Origin: Amblyomma americanum
Taxonomy: Eukaryota > Arthropoda > Arachnida > Ixodida > Ixodidae
NCBI RefSeq assembly: GCF_052857255.1
Contig: NC_135498.1
Coordinates: forward strand, 89,756,257-89,820,256
Reading direction: 5' to 3'
Length of the DNA stretch: 64,000 nucleotides
Under the pieces are notes generated by a model that saw only the letters and a list, made by a program, of their open reading frames with translations, ran no database searches and was not told the DNA's origin. A program made the position numbers and the translations under genes. Shown piece after piece: positions 32,501 to 46,240 of this stretch. The stretch's first letter is position 1. Every line of letters begins with the position of its first letter.

Positions 32501-33099
32501 CACCTTATCTCTCCTCCGCTCTAGCAAACACCAACTCCGCCCGATTCAATTGATCTGGCTCCTTGCGCACTATCCCATCCAGGGAACGAGGCGTCCCACA
32601 ATCATGCCCGAGGATTCGTCGACCGGCATGTGTTGTCGCCCGTACTGAGGACGGCGAGAGACCGTATGGTTACATTTCATGATATAACCATGAACTGCCG
32701 CTTAGGTAGACTTCTATATCTCCCAGCACGTATTTCTCTAACAAAAACCCAAGAGGTTGCGCGGAGGCAATTCCAAACGAACACATTCCCCAACCAAGCA
32801 ATATATGCCCGCATATACCCTCAGGTCTACTCTCCCTTCTGTCAATTATGTGGCCAGCATGCCACTCTATCCCACATATTCTGGGCTTGCCCTCAGGACT
32901 CCCCTCCGTGAGGTTTGCAGCTCTCGAATCCTGACCAGTGGGCGGCCGCATTGCTCATTTGCGACTCGGACATACAGATCCGGGTTGTGACAAGAGCCCT
33001 AGAAGTCGCCGAACGCAATGGGCCACTTGATGGGGATATAACCCCACACCAACTGCTACCTTGGTCGACGAAAATAAAATTTATCCTCCTCCTCCTCCT
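29528..33099 (+). mobile_element. I-type LINE with RNase H and (TCC)n tail, broken
   Basis: Domains appear in order with many frameshifts. Endonuclease scraps from 29595 (PDIIALQETL near 29650, GSDHYILATTL near 30176); a large frame 30094-31473 with the reverse transcriptase; RNase H at 32260-32640 (YVDPAKY, EEDEEAAIALAM, IQLIWLLAHYP); and a C-terminal zinc knuckle (FCQLCGQHATLSHIFWAC, near 32838-32890). It ends AATAAAATTTA(TCCTCC)n at 33074-33099. In the RT, the usual YADD motif is HAED (31503-31514) and the LDLTKAFD motif has Ser for Phe. ORF1 is absent. Confidence 0.85.
30094..31473 (+). pseudogene. LINE ORF2 segment: endonuclease end and reverse transcriptase
   Basis: This is a 459-residue open frame, the longest in the window. 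It starts inside the endonuclease, so its ATG is not the real start. The RT fingers and palm appear as TFIPKPGKRLALERLRPISL, GKLMEHVILNRLNHYV and LGLDLTKASDNVSHGVI. At about 31415 the GTPQG motif is damaged (GTPKDHF) by a one-base change that shifts the frame; the palm continues in the frame 31449-31730 with HAEDITLW. The product would be a truncated RT without an active site. Confidence 0.85.
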
Positions 33100-33241
33100 T
33101 AACGTGCACTGGCATCGCACAGCACAGGGCCGCCTTAGCGTTTCGCTTCCATCGAAACGCGGCCGCCGCGGTCGGGTTCGAACCCGGGAGCTCCGGATCA
33201 GTAGCCGCTCGAGCGGCCCAACCACTGAACCACCGCGGCAG
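33100..33241 (-). mobile_element. SINE (Ruka-like), 3'-truncated, abutting the LINE tail
   Basis: The minus strand starts with a head (CCGCGGTGGTTCAGTGGTTG) with an intact B box (GGTTCGAACCC) and stops after GTGCACGTTAAGG, exactly where the LINE tail begins. The LINE may have inserted into this SINE, or the junction is a deletion. Confidence 0.75.
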
Positions 33242-33259
33242 GTGCCGCTGGGGCGCAAA

Positions 33260-33382
33260 AGTGGGGCAGTAGAAGTAGTGGTTTATTAAAGTATTAATCA
33301 AAACGGAAGGAAAAGTCTTTAAGACCCCAGCGTTAAGGAACTCGTGTCGCGGAAAAGCCGGTGTCTGGCCGTGAGCGAAAAA
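33260..33382 (-). repeat. LINE 3' UTR-like segment
   Basis: GTAGAAGTAGTGGTTTATTAAAG followed by AAACGGAAGGAAAAGTCTTT resembles 3259-3310 (the (CTA)n-tailed LINE 3' end), diverging after about 60 bp. Confidence 0.4.
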
Positions 33383-33663
33383 GGCGCATCTCGGTGGACA
33401 CCTGAACCACGCCGCAAGGGAAGAGATTTTCTCTTCCCTTACGGCGCGGGTACGAGTGTCCAGCGAGAATTGTGAGAAAGGCATCATTTCCTTTCCTTAA
33501 AACCAATTTTCATTACAATTTCCTTCCATTACGGCCCGGTTCGGGTGTCCACTGAGATACGTGAGACAGGCGTCCTTTCCTTTCCTTAAAAAAGTTTATG
33601 TTCATTTTCCTTGTCTTACGGCGCGGTTCGGGTGTCCACAAAGATATGTTTCCTTTCCTTAAG
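33383..33663. repeat. array of SINE 3' tails with a palindromic junction
   Basis: One minus-oriented SINE tail fragment (33388-33424) is followed by three plus-oriented fragments (about 33431-33500, 33524-33590, 33613-33661). Each runs from TTACGGCGCGG through GGTGTCCAC to CCTTTCCTTAA. The first two meet in a hairpin, GCAAGGGAAGAGATTTTCTC followed by TTCCCTTACG. Confidence 0.7.
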
Positions 33664-33779
33664 TTGTCGGGTAAGTGGTCGCACCAAGGACGATGACGTT
33701 CCGTGGATTCCTTGGCAACGCTGCAGCAAGCTGTGGCGTCCTGCTCTTAAAGGCGAAGCTTAAGCGGCCTCCAAATTTT

Positions 33780-33854
33780 TTGCTAGCCCCGCCATCTGCC
33801 ATCGATTCTAAAGCACCTGAGCTGGCGCAGCGGAAATAAAAAATAGCAGGAAGA
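33780..33854 (-). repeat. LINE 3' UTR repeat, first part (resumes at 35592-35640)
   Basis: Matches 3320-3395 (CTAGCCCCGCCATCTGCCAT, AGCACCTGAGCTGGCGCAGC). It continues at 35592 with ATGGAGAAATGAATTGG, so 33855-35581 is an insertion into it. Confidence 0.75.
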
Positions 33855-33929
33855 TAATTCAATAAATGCCGAATTTTGGTGTGTTGGTTTTTCATGCTGC
33901 ACGTAAAAGCGCAAGAAGCAAGGACACAG

Positions 33930-35134
33930 GAGGAGGAGGAGGAGGAGGAGGAGGAGGAAAAACATTTATTCAGAGCACAAAAACTGGGTGGGTTCAGTAC
34001 GAGAACGCATTGGTCGTCATCATAATCAGGCCCCTCTCAACCATCTTTTTTCTGGTCGAGTGGGTTCTGGCTATGAAGGGTTGCCTCCCAGCGCTCATGA
34101 GTCGGATCGGGATTGCTGTCCAAGTCTGAGTTTTCTTGACATTCCCAAACCGCGTGAAAGAGTGTGCCAACTGCTCCACAGAAGGGGCAGGACGAATGGT
34201 AGGTTTCTCGGTACCATTTACTCATTAGGTAAGGACTGGGCAGAGTATTAGTTTGTAGTCGTCTGATTATGTGCTCTTCATATTTACTTAGGGTTTTGTG
34301 AGGAAGAGGATATTTCCTTCTTGTGATCTTATAGTACTCCGTAATTTTGCGTAGCTTAGTAAGGGTGATGGGTTGTCAACTATGTCAGAGAGAGGCTGCG
34401 TTCCAGATGCTCGGAGGAAGAGAGCTCGAGCAGCTGTGTTGGCCGCCTCATTGCCCGTCGTTGAGAGGTGTCCTGGCGTCCAGAAGATCTGGATGTTGGA
34501 AGGATTAGACCTTTCCAAAATTTCCCAACACGGAGCGCCAACGCGGCGTCTGAGGTAATTGCGTGCCACTGCTTGTGAGTCGGACATAACCGTTGCCTCG
34601 CGGTTCTTTGATATCGCTAGTGCGATAGCTGCTTTTTCAGCCGATGTGGTATCCACCGCTTGGATAAGGCTGCTTGCAATGATATCCCCCCGGGGGGAAA
34701 CTGCTGCAATTGCCGCGACTCCGTTAACGGGTCCAGCCGCATCGACGTAGATCGTGCCCTTGTTTCCATCCCAGCGCTTAGAGAGGTGTCTAGCTCTGGC
34801 TAGTCTCCGTCCTCTGTTATATTCCTCATCCATGCGTTTTGGTATGGGGTGAGTCGTAATGTGTGATCTCATCTACATGGGCATGTCGATCTTGCCAGCG
34901 ACTTCCCGGGGTGGTTTGATTCTCAGCTTCTGTAATATTTTCCTGCCGGGCTTAGATGTTGTGAGCCTGACAATTTGATTTACACGGTGGGCCTCTATTA
35001 GTTCGTCGATGGTGTTATGAATCCCCAGCGGTAGTAAGCGCTTAGTGGATGTGCATAAAGGGAGTCCCAGCGCCGTCTTAACTGCCTTTCGAATAATAGC
35101 ATCTAGTTGGTCTTTCTCCTTTTTGTTAAGCCGT
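33930..35134 (-). mobile_element. 5'-truncated I-type LINE with RNase H and (TCC)n tail
   Basis: The minus strand enters inside ORF2 (LNKKEKDQLDAIIRKAVKTA, then LGIHNTIDELIEAHRVNQIV) and carries a nearly intact RNase H and a zinc knuckle. The 3' UTR ends GAATAAATGTTTTTCC(TCC)n at 33930-33962. Flanks AAGGACACAG (33920-33929 and 35135-35144) are a perfect 10-bp target duplication. The truncation is typical of abortive target-primed reverse transcription. Confidence 0.9.
34288..34872 (-). pseudogene. LINE ORF2 RNase H domain
   Basis: A 194-residue open frame in which an RNase H domain spans about residues 40-165. The acidic positions are visible: the Asp in IYVDAAG, the Glu in SAEKAAIALA, the Asp in VMSDSQAVARN, and the region FWTPGHLSTTGNEAANTAAR with the His and last acidic site. 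It would remove the RNA strand during element replication. It follows a single TAG stop that separates it from the frame at 34873-35134 and leads into the knuckle SSCPFCGAVGTLFHAVWEC near 34155-34215. Confidence 0.85.
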
Positions 35135-35640
35135 AAGGACACAGAATAAGACAGACAACGCGAGCGCTCACTTCCAACTGATTTTATTACATGCACGCAA
35201 CAGAATTTTATACTCTTTATAATGCCTGCTAGTCATTACCACATAGTGGTGAAAGATAGATAACAGTCATCGAGCGTCCCACTTGAACGATAAAAGATAC
35301 ATCTTTTTTTGTGACAGCAGAATTGACGGAGCACTTACGCAGAATGTCGATCACTGCGCAAGGGCTCCGTCAATTCTGCTCTATCAAAAAGAGATGTCCT
35401 ATCTTTTATCGTTCAAGTGTGACGCTCGATGACTGTAATCTATCTTTCACCACTCTGTGGTAATGCCTTGATGTCATTATCAAGACTATAAAATTCGGTT
35501 TCTTGTATGTCATAAAATGAGTTGGAAGGGAGCGCTCTTGTTGTCTTATTCTGCGTCCTTGTTTCTTGCGCTTTTACGTTCAGCAGGAAGAATGGAGAAA
35601 TGAATTGGAAAAGGTGAGGGGGACTCGAGGAGAGGATAGG

Positions 35641-36049
35641 GGAGAGGTAATATGCACAAACTATTTAAACAATAAGAAACGTGTAGATGTGGCGCGCGTG
35701 ATTAGTTCATGATGAAGCAAAAAAAATTAATCCGGATTAGATCAGCTAATCCAGGATATACAAAGCGAAAGATGTCGGTTTTCACACTGTTCATTGGCGC
35801 TGGCGTTGACAGTGGTCTAGACGGCGATGGCCTTGAGGAAAGGAAGGGCGCATAACAGGCTCCCTGGATATGTGGACGCCTCATACCAAGGGGTATGAGG
35901 CGTCCGTGTGCTTTGATACATGTGGCGGTGGTGAAAGAGAGATGTGGCCTGAATGTATTAGCACTGACAGCGTTGTGGCTGACATGCGGCACTGCAGCGT
36001 TCATTCGGTAATCAATCTCTCGCGATCAATCATTAACTGCATGCCACCT
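35641..36049. other. intergenic, nothing recognised
   Basis: Includes a small inverted motif CGCCTCATACC / GGTATGAGGCG at 35877-35901. Confidence 0.5.
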
Positions 36050-36110
36050 CCCAGGGTGGCAGGGAGAGCTCGCTGCCTATCTAGTGTGCGGAACACAATC
36101 AAAGCACGCT
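36050..36110 (-). repeat. unclassified dispersed repeat, scrap D
   Basis: On the minus strand GATTGTGTTCCGCACACTAG and GGCAGCGAGCTCTCCCTGCC parallel the end of copy C (28138-28185). Confidence 0.5.
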
Positions 36111-36199
36111 TTTGCAGTTGGATACCAACGCAGTCGTCGCGGCGGCTTGAACGGTAAGAACGGGGAGGCCGCATCAAGTTGGAAACTATCGCTTCGACG

Positions 36200-36295
36200 T
36201 GGAGACGACCACTACGGTACCTTTGATCTTTAACGGCCTCCTTTATTCCTTCGCTTACGGCGCACGGTTCGGGTGTCCACACGGCTGTGTGACTA
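36200..36295 (+). mobile_element. SINE body fragment
   Basis: ACCACTACGGTACCTTTGATCTTTAACGG, CCTCCTTTATTCC and TTACGGCGCACGGTTCGGGTGTCCAC are rearranged Ruka-like pieces about 95 bp long. Confidence 0.55.
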
Positions 36296-36408
36296 GGGTT
36301 GAGAAGAAAGCACTGCATTGGTAATATGCCGAACAGTGGATACGAGCTCTTCGCTTTGGCAGAATCAGATTGGTTATTTACGGTGCCTGATATAGCCAAG
36401 GAAGACTA

Positions 36409-37690
36409 GGCGCCATCCTTTGCAACGGCTGCGGATTTTTGGGATCGTGAATTAATTGAAGGTGCCTCAACAGGCAACCGACATTTCAATTTAGAAGCTA
36501 AATATACTGGATTTGAGCTTTGCACTTGCTGATAGTACTCGGTGCTTAACCCTTGCGGTTAAGCGATAACCTTCGCGATTATCCCTTCAAATCGCAGAGA
36601 GGAAACCATCAAGTATTCTTATCCTTGGCGGCTTCCAATCTTACGTAATGTATTGTTTTAGCTGAGATGAATTGCAGCTTAGCGTAAAATACTTTTCTTT
36701 CCTCCGATGAACGCAGTTAGAAACGCGTTCATCGCAAGAGACCATGAAAGAAACTATATCCAAAGCCCGTACAAGGCTATGTCGGTGCCGAGTGAAGCCA
36801 AGCACAATAAGAAAAAAAGGAATAATAAGAGAAATAAGTGGAGGTAATGCAAGCGTTCTATGGGTGTAGGATATGTTCTGTATGTGATGTAATCTCCGGG
36901 GAGCTGAGACAAGTGTATTGCTGTATCCGCAGATACAGAGCAATACAAAACCTGTCACCGGTCGCAGCGACATTGTAAACAACATCTCCGTAATTTGGAG
37001 AATAACCTAGTCAGTGAGATTTGTAAAACAAAATAATAAAATTTTGTCAGTGGGAACAAACCGACAAATATACCAATGAGCGCTTCCACAATTACACTCG
37101 ACCCGTTCAGGCAAGGTAAGATAATAATTCGGCAAGTGAATGCAAGCAAGGGGACTGTGCCTCAAAGGCTGAGAAGTGCAATATCATCTAGTAATACGAA
37201 ACAGAGTAAAGCCGTGAGTTCTACCGAAAAGGACACACAATTGGTTAGGCTTCCCATCGATTCGCCTGTCGGATGACGAAATGGCGTATCTGTTTCGCTG
37301 TAGTCGCTGCTTCGTTAATAAAGTAATTTTCTGAGTGGGTTTTAGGAATTTTTTTCGACAGCTTGTGGCGCATGTATACCAGCTTGATTTGTCGTTTTTC
37401 TGACACATGCAGTTTTTTTATGACATTTAGCAGACATGCACTTGAGTCTGGGTGCTTCAGTCTTTATGTTCCTCGTTTGATATGCTCTTCAATATCCCGT
37501 AGGAAACGCTTTGGTACCTCCCTCAGACATGACAAAAAGTTTCTTTTTCCAGCGTTTGTGGTAATTGATAAAAATTCTTTAAGTCGGGTGGCCCACGTCA
37601 AAGTCCGCAGACATATTTTGCAGCTGAAGTCCAGCAGTTCTTTCTTCTGTGACCATTCTCTATGCTACGGATGTGTTCGCTCTCTGAAAC
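36409..37690. repeat. 1.3 kb duplicated sequence, copy 1
   Basis: Collinear with 49720-50985 over its whole length, for example CATCAAGTATTCTTATCCTTGG, CGATGAACGCAGTTAGAAACG, CGCTTCCACAATTACAC and TTCTCTATGCTACGGAT. Translations of the two copies share stop positions in each frame, which suggests a non-coding ancestor. It ends at the LINE fragment starting at about 37690. It may be a low-copy repeat or a segmental duplication. Confidence 0.8.
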
Positions 37691-38735
37691 ATTTACTACC
37701 CTCCTATGCGCCTGAGAGCTTATTCTTAGCATATTTGTAGAATTCTCAAAAGCGTTCGATCATATTATCTATGAGACTTTAATAGCCAAGCTAGACATAT
37801 TCTGTTTTCGCGACGTCTTAGTTCAATTATTTCGATCTTTCTAAACCTTTCGTTGTCAGCAGGTCAGCAGGTCAAAATTGACTATCAGCTTTCCGATATA
37901 CAGGCTGTACGAGCTGGTGTCCCTCAAGGCAGAATATTGGGTCCGCTGTCATTTTATCTTTACATAACTGACAATACAATCTAGAAAACAAATGCACATT
38001 TATAACGGGTTCTGATAAGCTGCCTTTTTTTAAAATTAACTTATATATAGGATATCTTTCGGCAGGCAAATCAGTGTTTGCATTTTCTTCATAACTAGAG
38101 AGCCATTGATTCCTTGAATATCAATACTAAGAAAACCAAAACAATAATTTTTTGTCCCAGAAAAAGGATAATTGATTTTCTGGGATTTTCACAGTGCCTA
38201 GGGTCAACTAAAATTTAGCTTGTTTCGGAATTCAGAAGCCTTGAAGTGTATTTCAACAAAAATTTATCATGAAATAAACATATAGACGACACGATAAAAA
38301 ATAGCAAAGGTAGTGGGTATCTTTCTAGGCATCGGTATTTTTCCACGCTGTGTGAAAACAATCATATTTCAGTTTCTTTTTCCTTCTGTTATAGGCTACT
38401 GCTTTTTACTGCAAACATTACAAAATTACTTAAACGAGTACCTATGATAATTGTCAACTTTTCACGAGACGAACCTAAAGAAGCCATTTTTCATTAATTG
38501 AACATCATTCCTACTCTGCAGCTATACAAACATACCTCCTTAAGGCGCTACAGGACTGCATCTGCAAACGCAGTGAAATATTTCAAGGGAATGTACACAC
38601 TTGAACACAAGTCCCACAATTACTGTACGCGGATAAAAATTCATGTCATCAATCGGCAAACCTGCACCAATTTCATACGACAGAGCATTAATTACAACGG
38701 CCCACTTTCTCTAAACAATTTGATTTGACAGTGCA
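37691..38735 (+). mobile_element. degenerate Jockey/CR1-like LINE, reverse transcriptase to 3' end
   Basis: RT palm pieces: FVEFSKAFDHIIYETLIAKL at 37735-37795, and VRAGVPQGRILGPLSFYLYI at about 37908-37965. Then come a NTKKTKTIIFCPRK block near 38128, LEVYFNKNLS near 38240, and the typical C-terminal HNYCTRIKIHVINRQ..FIRQSINYNGPLSLNNL up to about 38727. The YADD motif is not visible. Many stops and shifts. Confidence 0.7.
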
Positions 38736-39591
<856 letters not shown>

Positions 39592-39822
39592 AAGGAAGCG
39601 AACAGTCAGCGAAACCAAGGTGCATAGGCGAACGTTTCTATTTTTATAATTGAATTGCTCATACGGGAGAATAATATTTCAATTATTCTGCCGCCTAAAG
39701 GAAACTGATTATTAAGCAGGAGAAAAAACAACCATGCCGCCGTTTAGACATGGTTGTTTTTTTTGCTGCTTTATAGTAAATGTTCTTTAAGCTTTAGGTT
39801 TCGGTGACTGTTCGCTTCCTTC
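39592..39822. repeat. foldback version of the tRNA-linked repeat
   Basis: The left end AAGGAAGCGAACAGTCAGCG and the reverse complement of the right end (AAGGAAGCGAACAGTCACCG) form a 25-bp terminal inverted repeat. The centre also pairs (AAAAACAACCATG with CATGGTTGTTTTT at 39726-39762). The left half matches 43222-43344, the segment flanking tRNA-like units, here without the tRNA part. Confidence 0.7.
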
Positions 39823-39850
39823 GCATGTGTATCAAACGATATATATATCG

Positions 39851-42918
<3,068 letters not shown>

Positions 42919-43070
42919 TGTAATGGGACCGACTGGCAGCAGTTCAAGCAGCGCAGAGAAGAGGTAGACGAAGTGCAGCTGCAATTCTCGAGTGACGCCT
43001 GTGGGTGTGTTCGTCGTGCTACCCTCCGACCAACGCCTATTGACCTGCGGTTCGAATAAACACCTTTACA
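42919..43070 (+). repeat. 3' LTR of the gypsy element (152 bp)
   Basis: Starts TGTAATGGGACC and ends CACCTTTACA, with AATAAA at 43055-43060 just before the end. It lies about 35 bp after the last pol codons. It is short for an LTR. It ends directly at the TA array, so the insertion site was probably a TA repeat. Confidence 0.75.
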
Positions 43071-43692
<622 letters not shown>

Positions 43693-44250
43693 TAAGGAAA
43701 CCAACAGTCACCGAAAACCCCGGTGCATAGGAGAATTTTTTCTATTTTTTAATTTCTAGTGCCAATCAATTGCCTTTAAAGAAAATTATTTATAAACCAG
43801 CAGAAAAAACAACCAGGCAAGGTAAAGGAAATGAGGGGCTCGTTTGACAAACATATTAAGGCAACAGTCCCCAAAGCCAACGCGCGGAAAGGAATGTTTC
43901 TATTGTGTTTTATTTTTTAATTAATATTTTTTAATTCTTTGACTAATCTGTCGCTTAAACAAAATAACTGGTAAAGCAGCAGAAAAAGAAACCATGCCGG
44001 CGGTGGGATCCGAACTCACGACCTCTGAATATCGTGGCCGGTGCTCTACCAACTGAGCTACGGCGACGGCTGTCCAATCTGCTGCTCTCGTGGGTATTTA
44101 TGCTTATTGCGTGTAAGAGAATCTGAGAGGGTTCATCAGTGCCACCCTCTTCTATAATGGTGGACGTAGCACGTCCTGTATCACCGCGATTGTGACGTAG
44201 AACGTTATGGATGAGGGTGAAGAGGGTGAGGTGAAAGTTTTTACACTACT
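43693..44250 (-). repeat. tRNA-linked composite repeat, units 2 and 3
   Basis: 43693-43817 repeats the first block of unit 1 but lacks the tRNA part, breaking off after CAGAAAAAACAACCAGG. GAGGGGCTCGTTTGACAAAC then leads to a third, more diverged block from 43858. It carries a tRNA-like part (43996-44067) and the GCTGTCCAATCTGCTGCTCT and GTAGCACGTCCTGTATCACC blocks. Confidence 0.65.
43996..44067 (-). repeat. tRNA-like sequence (pseudo-tRNA) of unit 3
   Basis: Close to 43345-43417. It has one acceptor mismatch, a weak anticodon stem (CCGGC/TTCAG) and again no U33. Not a functional tRNA. Confidence 0.65.
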
Positions 44251-46089
44251 AATTTAGCACTGATCGATCCAGTCTAAGTTTAAAAAATACATACATCACC
44301 CTATGCTTGACTTGGTTTCAGCGACTGTTGGCTTCCTTGAAAGGTTGATTAACAATGAGAAGTTCGATTTTAGAGTTCTAATGAACTTTCTGTGTATAGG
44401 AAGTGCTTCTCTTCATGGGGCAAACACAACTTTTCTGACTTGCAAAAAAGCGCTCTTGTTATCAATCATTTTATTTTGTGCTTGCTAAAACTAAGCGATA
44501 TTGAAACATGTTAACTGTGCAAGTTTTAAATTGTTCAATGATTCTATTGTTGCCTTGTTTCGTATTTCTATGCGAATGGCTGAGGGTAGATTTCAGCCAG
44601 CGATTTAGGACCACATTTAAGAAATAGAAGCCGGCCGTATGTGATGGTTTCTTCAAGTGCCAGAAATAGTGTGCTTCACATTCGATGTAATATCTCTTTT
44701 TTTGTTTTCGCTTGTGCGAGTATTTTGCGTGTCTTGCAAAGCAAAGATACGTGAAAATACAACAATGATGCGCATACGATTGCAGGCAGACATCTGCCTC
44801 AAGCGGCCCGTATTTCGTCTTCTGTTTTTCCGCAATTATTTTTCTTTCCGTTGCAGCATTGATTCTGAGCGTAAATTCAACTGAACATTAGGAATATTTT
44901 GCTCAATACACCAGAAAGCCGCAAAGTCCAATGTATGCGCCACTGCGTTCGTTAAATTTTGAACCGAATTCTTTACAATATCCCTTTATACTTGCGTGCA
45001 GTCTTCCAGGAGTTATGGCTTGTGGATTTTTATACATTGTTTAGGAGTCAGAAAAGATGCTCTTGAATGAGCTGACTTCGCCTTCTAGAGTGTTAATGCG
45101 AAAGCACCATTCCGATGGGCAAGCCCCGAGCAAGATGCTGCGGTATTTGTAAGTTTGTAGGCAGTGAGATAAACAAATAAACATAAACCAAATAAATATT
45201 GGAGCGACTCGGATTGGAACCCATGGCGGCGCGAACAGATCAGATTCACTTGTCACTGCGCGGGAGCTCTAAGCTATCGCCGCAGCCGACCTCGCCTCCT
45301 GCTAAACCAGAACACACTCTCGCGCTGTGTATTGCACATCGTCTTCTCCTTAACTAATACTACTATAAAACGAAGGTCTGCTCTTTGAGCTATGGGGCGG
45401 TAGTGACAGAGATGTGCGCTCCGTGTTTGGCGTGGACAACGTTGTGGCAGAAACAAGGCACAAGAGCAATACGCTTCGGCGTTGACAGCATTGCTGCAGA
45501 AACGCGGTACTGGAGCACTGGAGCATAAGCCACCAGCGGGCATCGGGCAAATTGGCATTGACGATGGAAAAGTTGATTTTGCGCATGCCTGGCTCACTTT
45601 GTCGCTGGATAACTCAATCGCGCTTCCTGGTACCCGGATGTTGTGTCCTCATGCAAAAAAAAAATTCTGCTTTCGCAGAATATTTCGTGCTTAGCAATGC
45701 TAAACCACCAGCCATTTTTCCCTCTCAGTACGTCTCTTGGAATTCTAATAAGCATTAAAATATTTGTTGGCCTTCCTAAAATATTGTTTTTAAAATATTT
45801 TATACTCATTCTAGCTCTCAAAAAGAGACTTTCTGACCGCTGCTCACAAGAAAGCTGTAAGAACTTTGCCGTGGGATAGCGCACAGAAAGAAACGTCACA
45901 GTGGGAAAACAAACCGTCCCTTTCTCCGCCCAATGGTTAGTATCCTTAGGGCGAGCAAGTGACAACGAACGGCTTTCTAGAAAAGTATTGTTCCGCTTCC
46001 ACAATAACTGCGTGGAAATACGGGACAATGCATTACTTTTTCGCTGGATGTATGTTTCACCAAAGAACAGTGGGCGACTGCGGTAACCA
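44251..46089. other. intergenic, nothing firmly recognised
   Basis: 45205-45290 on the minus strand resembles a badly decayed tRNA-like sequence (GATAGCTTAGAGCTCC, then GGGTTCCAATCCGAG) and may be another old SINE head. The remaining open frames overlap on both strands without motifs. Confidence 0.4.
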
Positions 46090-46240
46090 GCTCGGAACCT
46101 GAAGTTCAGAGGCTGGTGATGAATTGGGCACTGGAGGTCTCGTGCAGGCACGAAGTCGCGGCCATCGCCTGAAGCCTTGACTCAACACCACATCCACGGC
46201 GTTGACAACGCAACCTTTTTGGTTCAATAAAGTTTTCAAT
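46090..46240 (+). mobile_element. possible LINE 3' end
   Basis: The run GGTTCAATAAAGTTTTCAATGAATGAA (AATAAA at about 46226) looks like the 3' end of a non-LTR element with a short simple tail. The 130 bp before it may encode a C-terminus, but the match is weak. Confidence 0.3.

Larger units (their letters stand above)
33855..35581. mobile_element. foldback (long-inverted-repeat) element containing a LINE
   Basis: Without the LINE at 33930-35134, the element has two arms of roughly 200-225 bp in inverted orientation. The left arm runs from ACGTAAAAGCGCAAGAAGCA at 33901 across the LINE to TGACGGAGC at about 35322. The right arm runs from GGCTCCGTCAATTCTGCTC at about 35364 to TTGCGCTTTTACGT at 35579. 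The spacer is about 40 bp. Flanks AGCAGGAAGA at 33845-33854 and 35582-35591 are a 10-bp target duplication. There is no coding sequence of its own. It may be a non-autonomous Penelope-type or foldback element. Confidence 0.75.

Noticed and set aside
33895..33962. GGA repeats as an independent microsatellite
   Set aside because: They are the (TCC)n tail of the minus-strand LINE, directly behind its AATAAA.
36641..36985. 114-residue minus frame and its counterpart at 50021-50281 as a conserved gene pair
   Set aside because: Similarity extends evenly over the whole 1.3 kb duplication, and other frames share stop positions, as expected for non-coding duplicated DNA.
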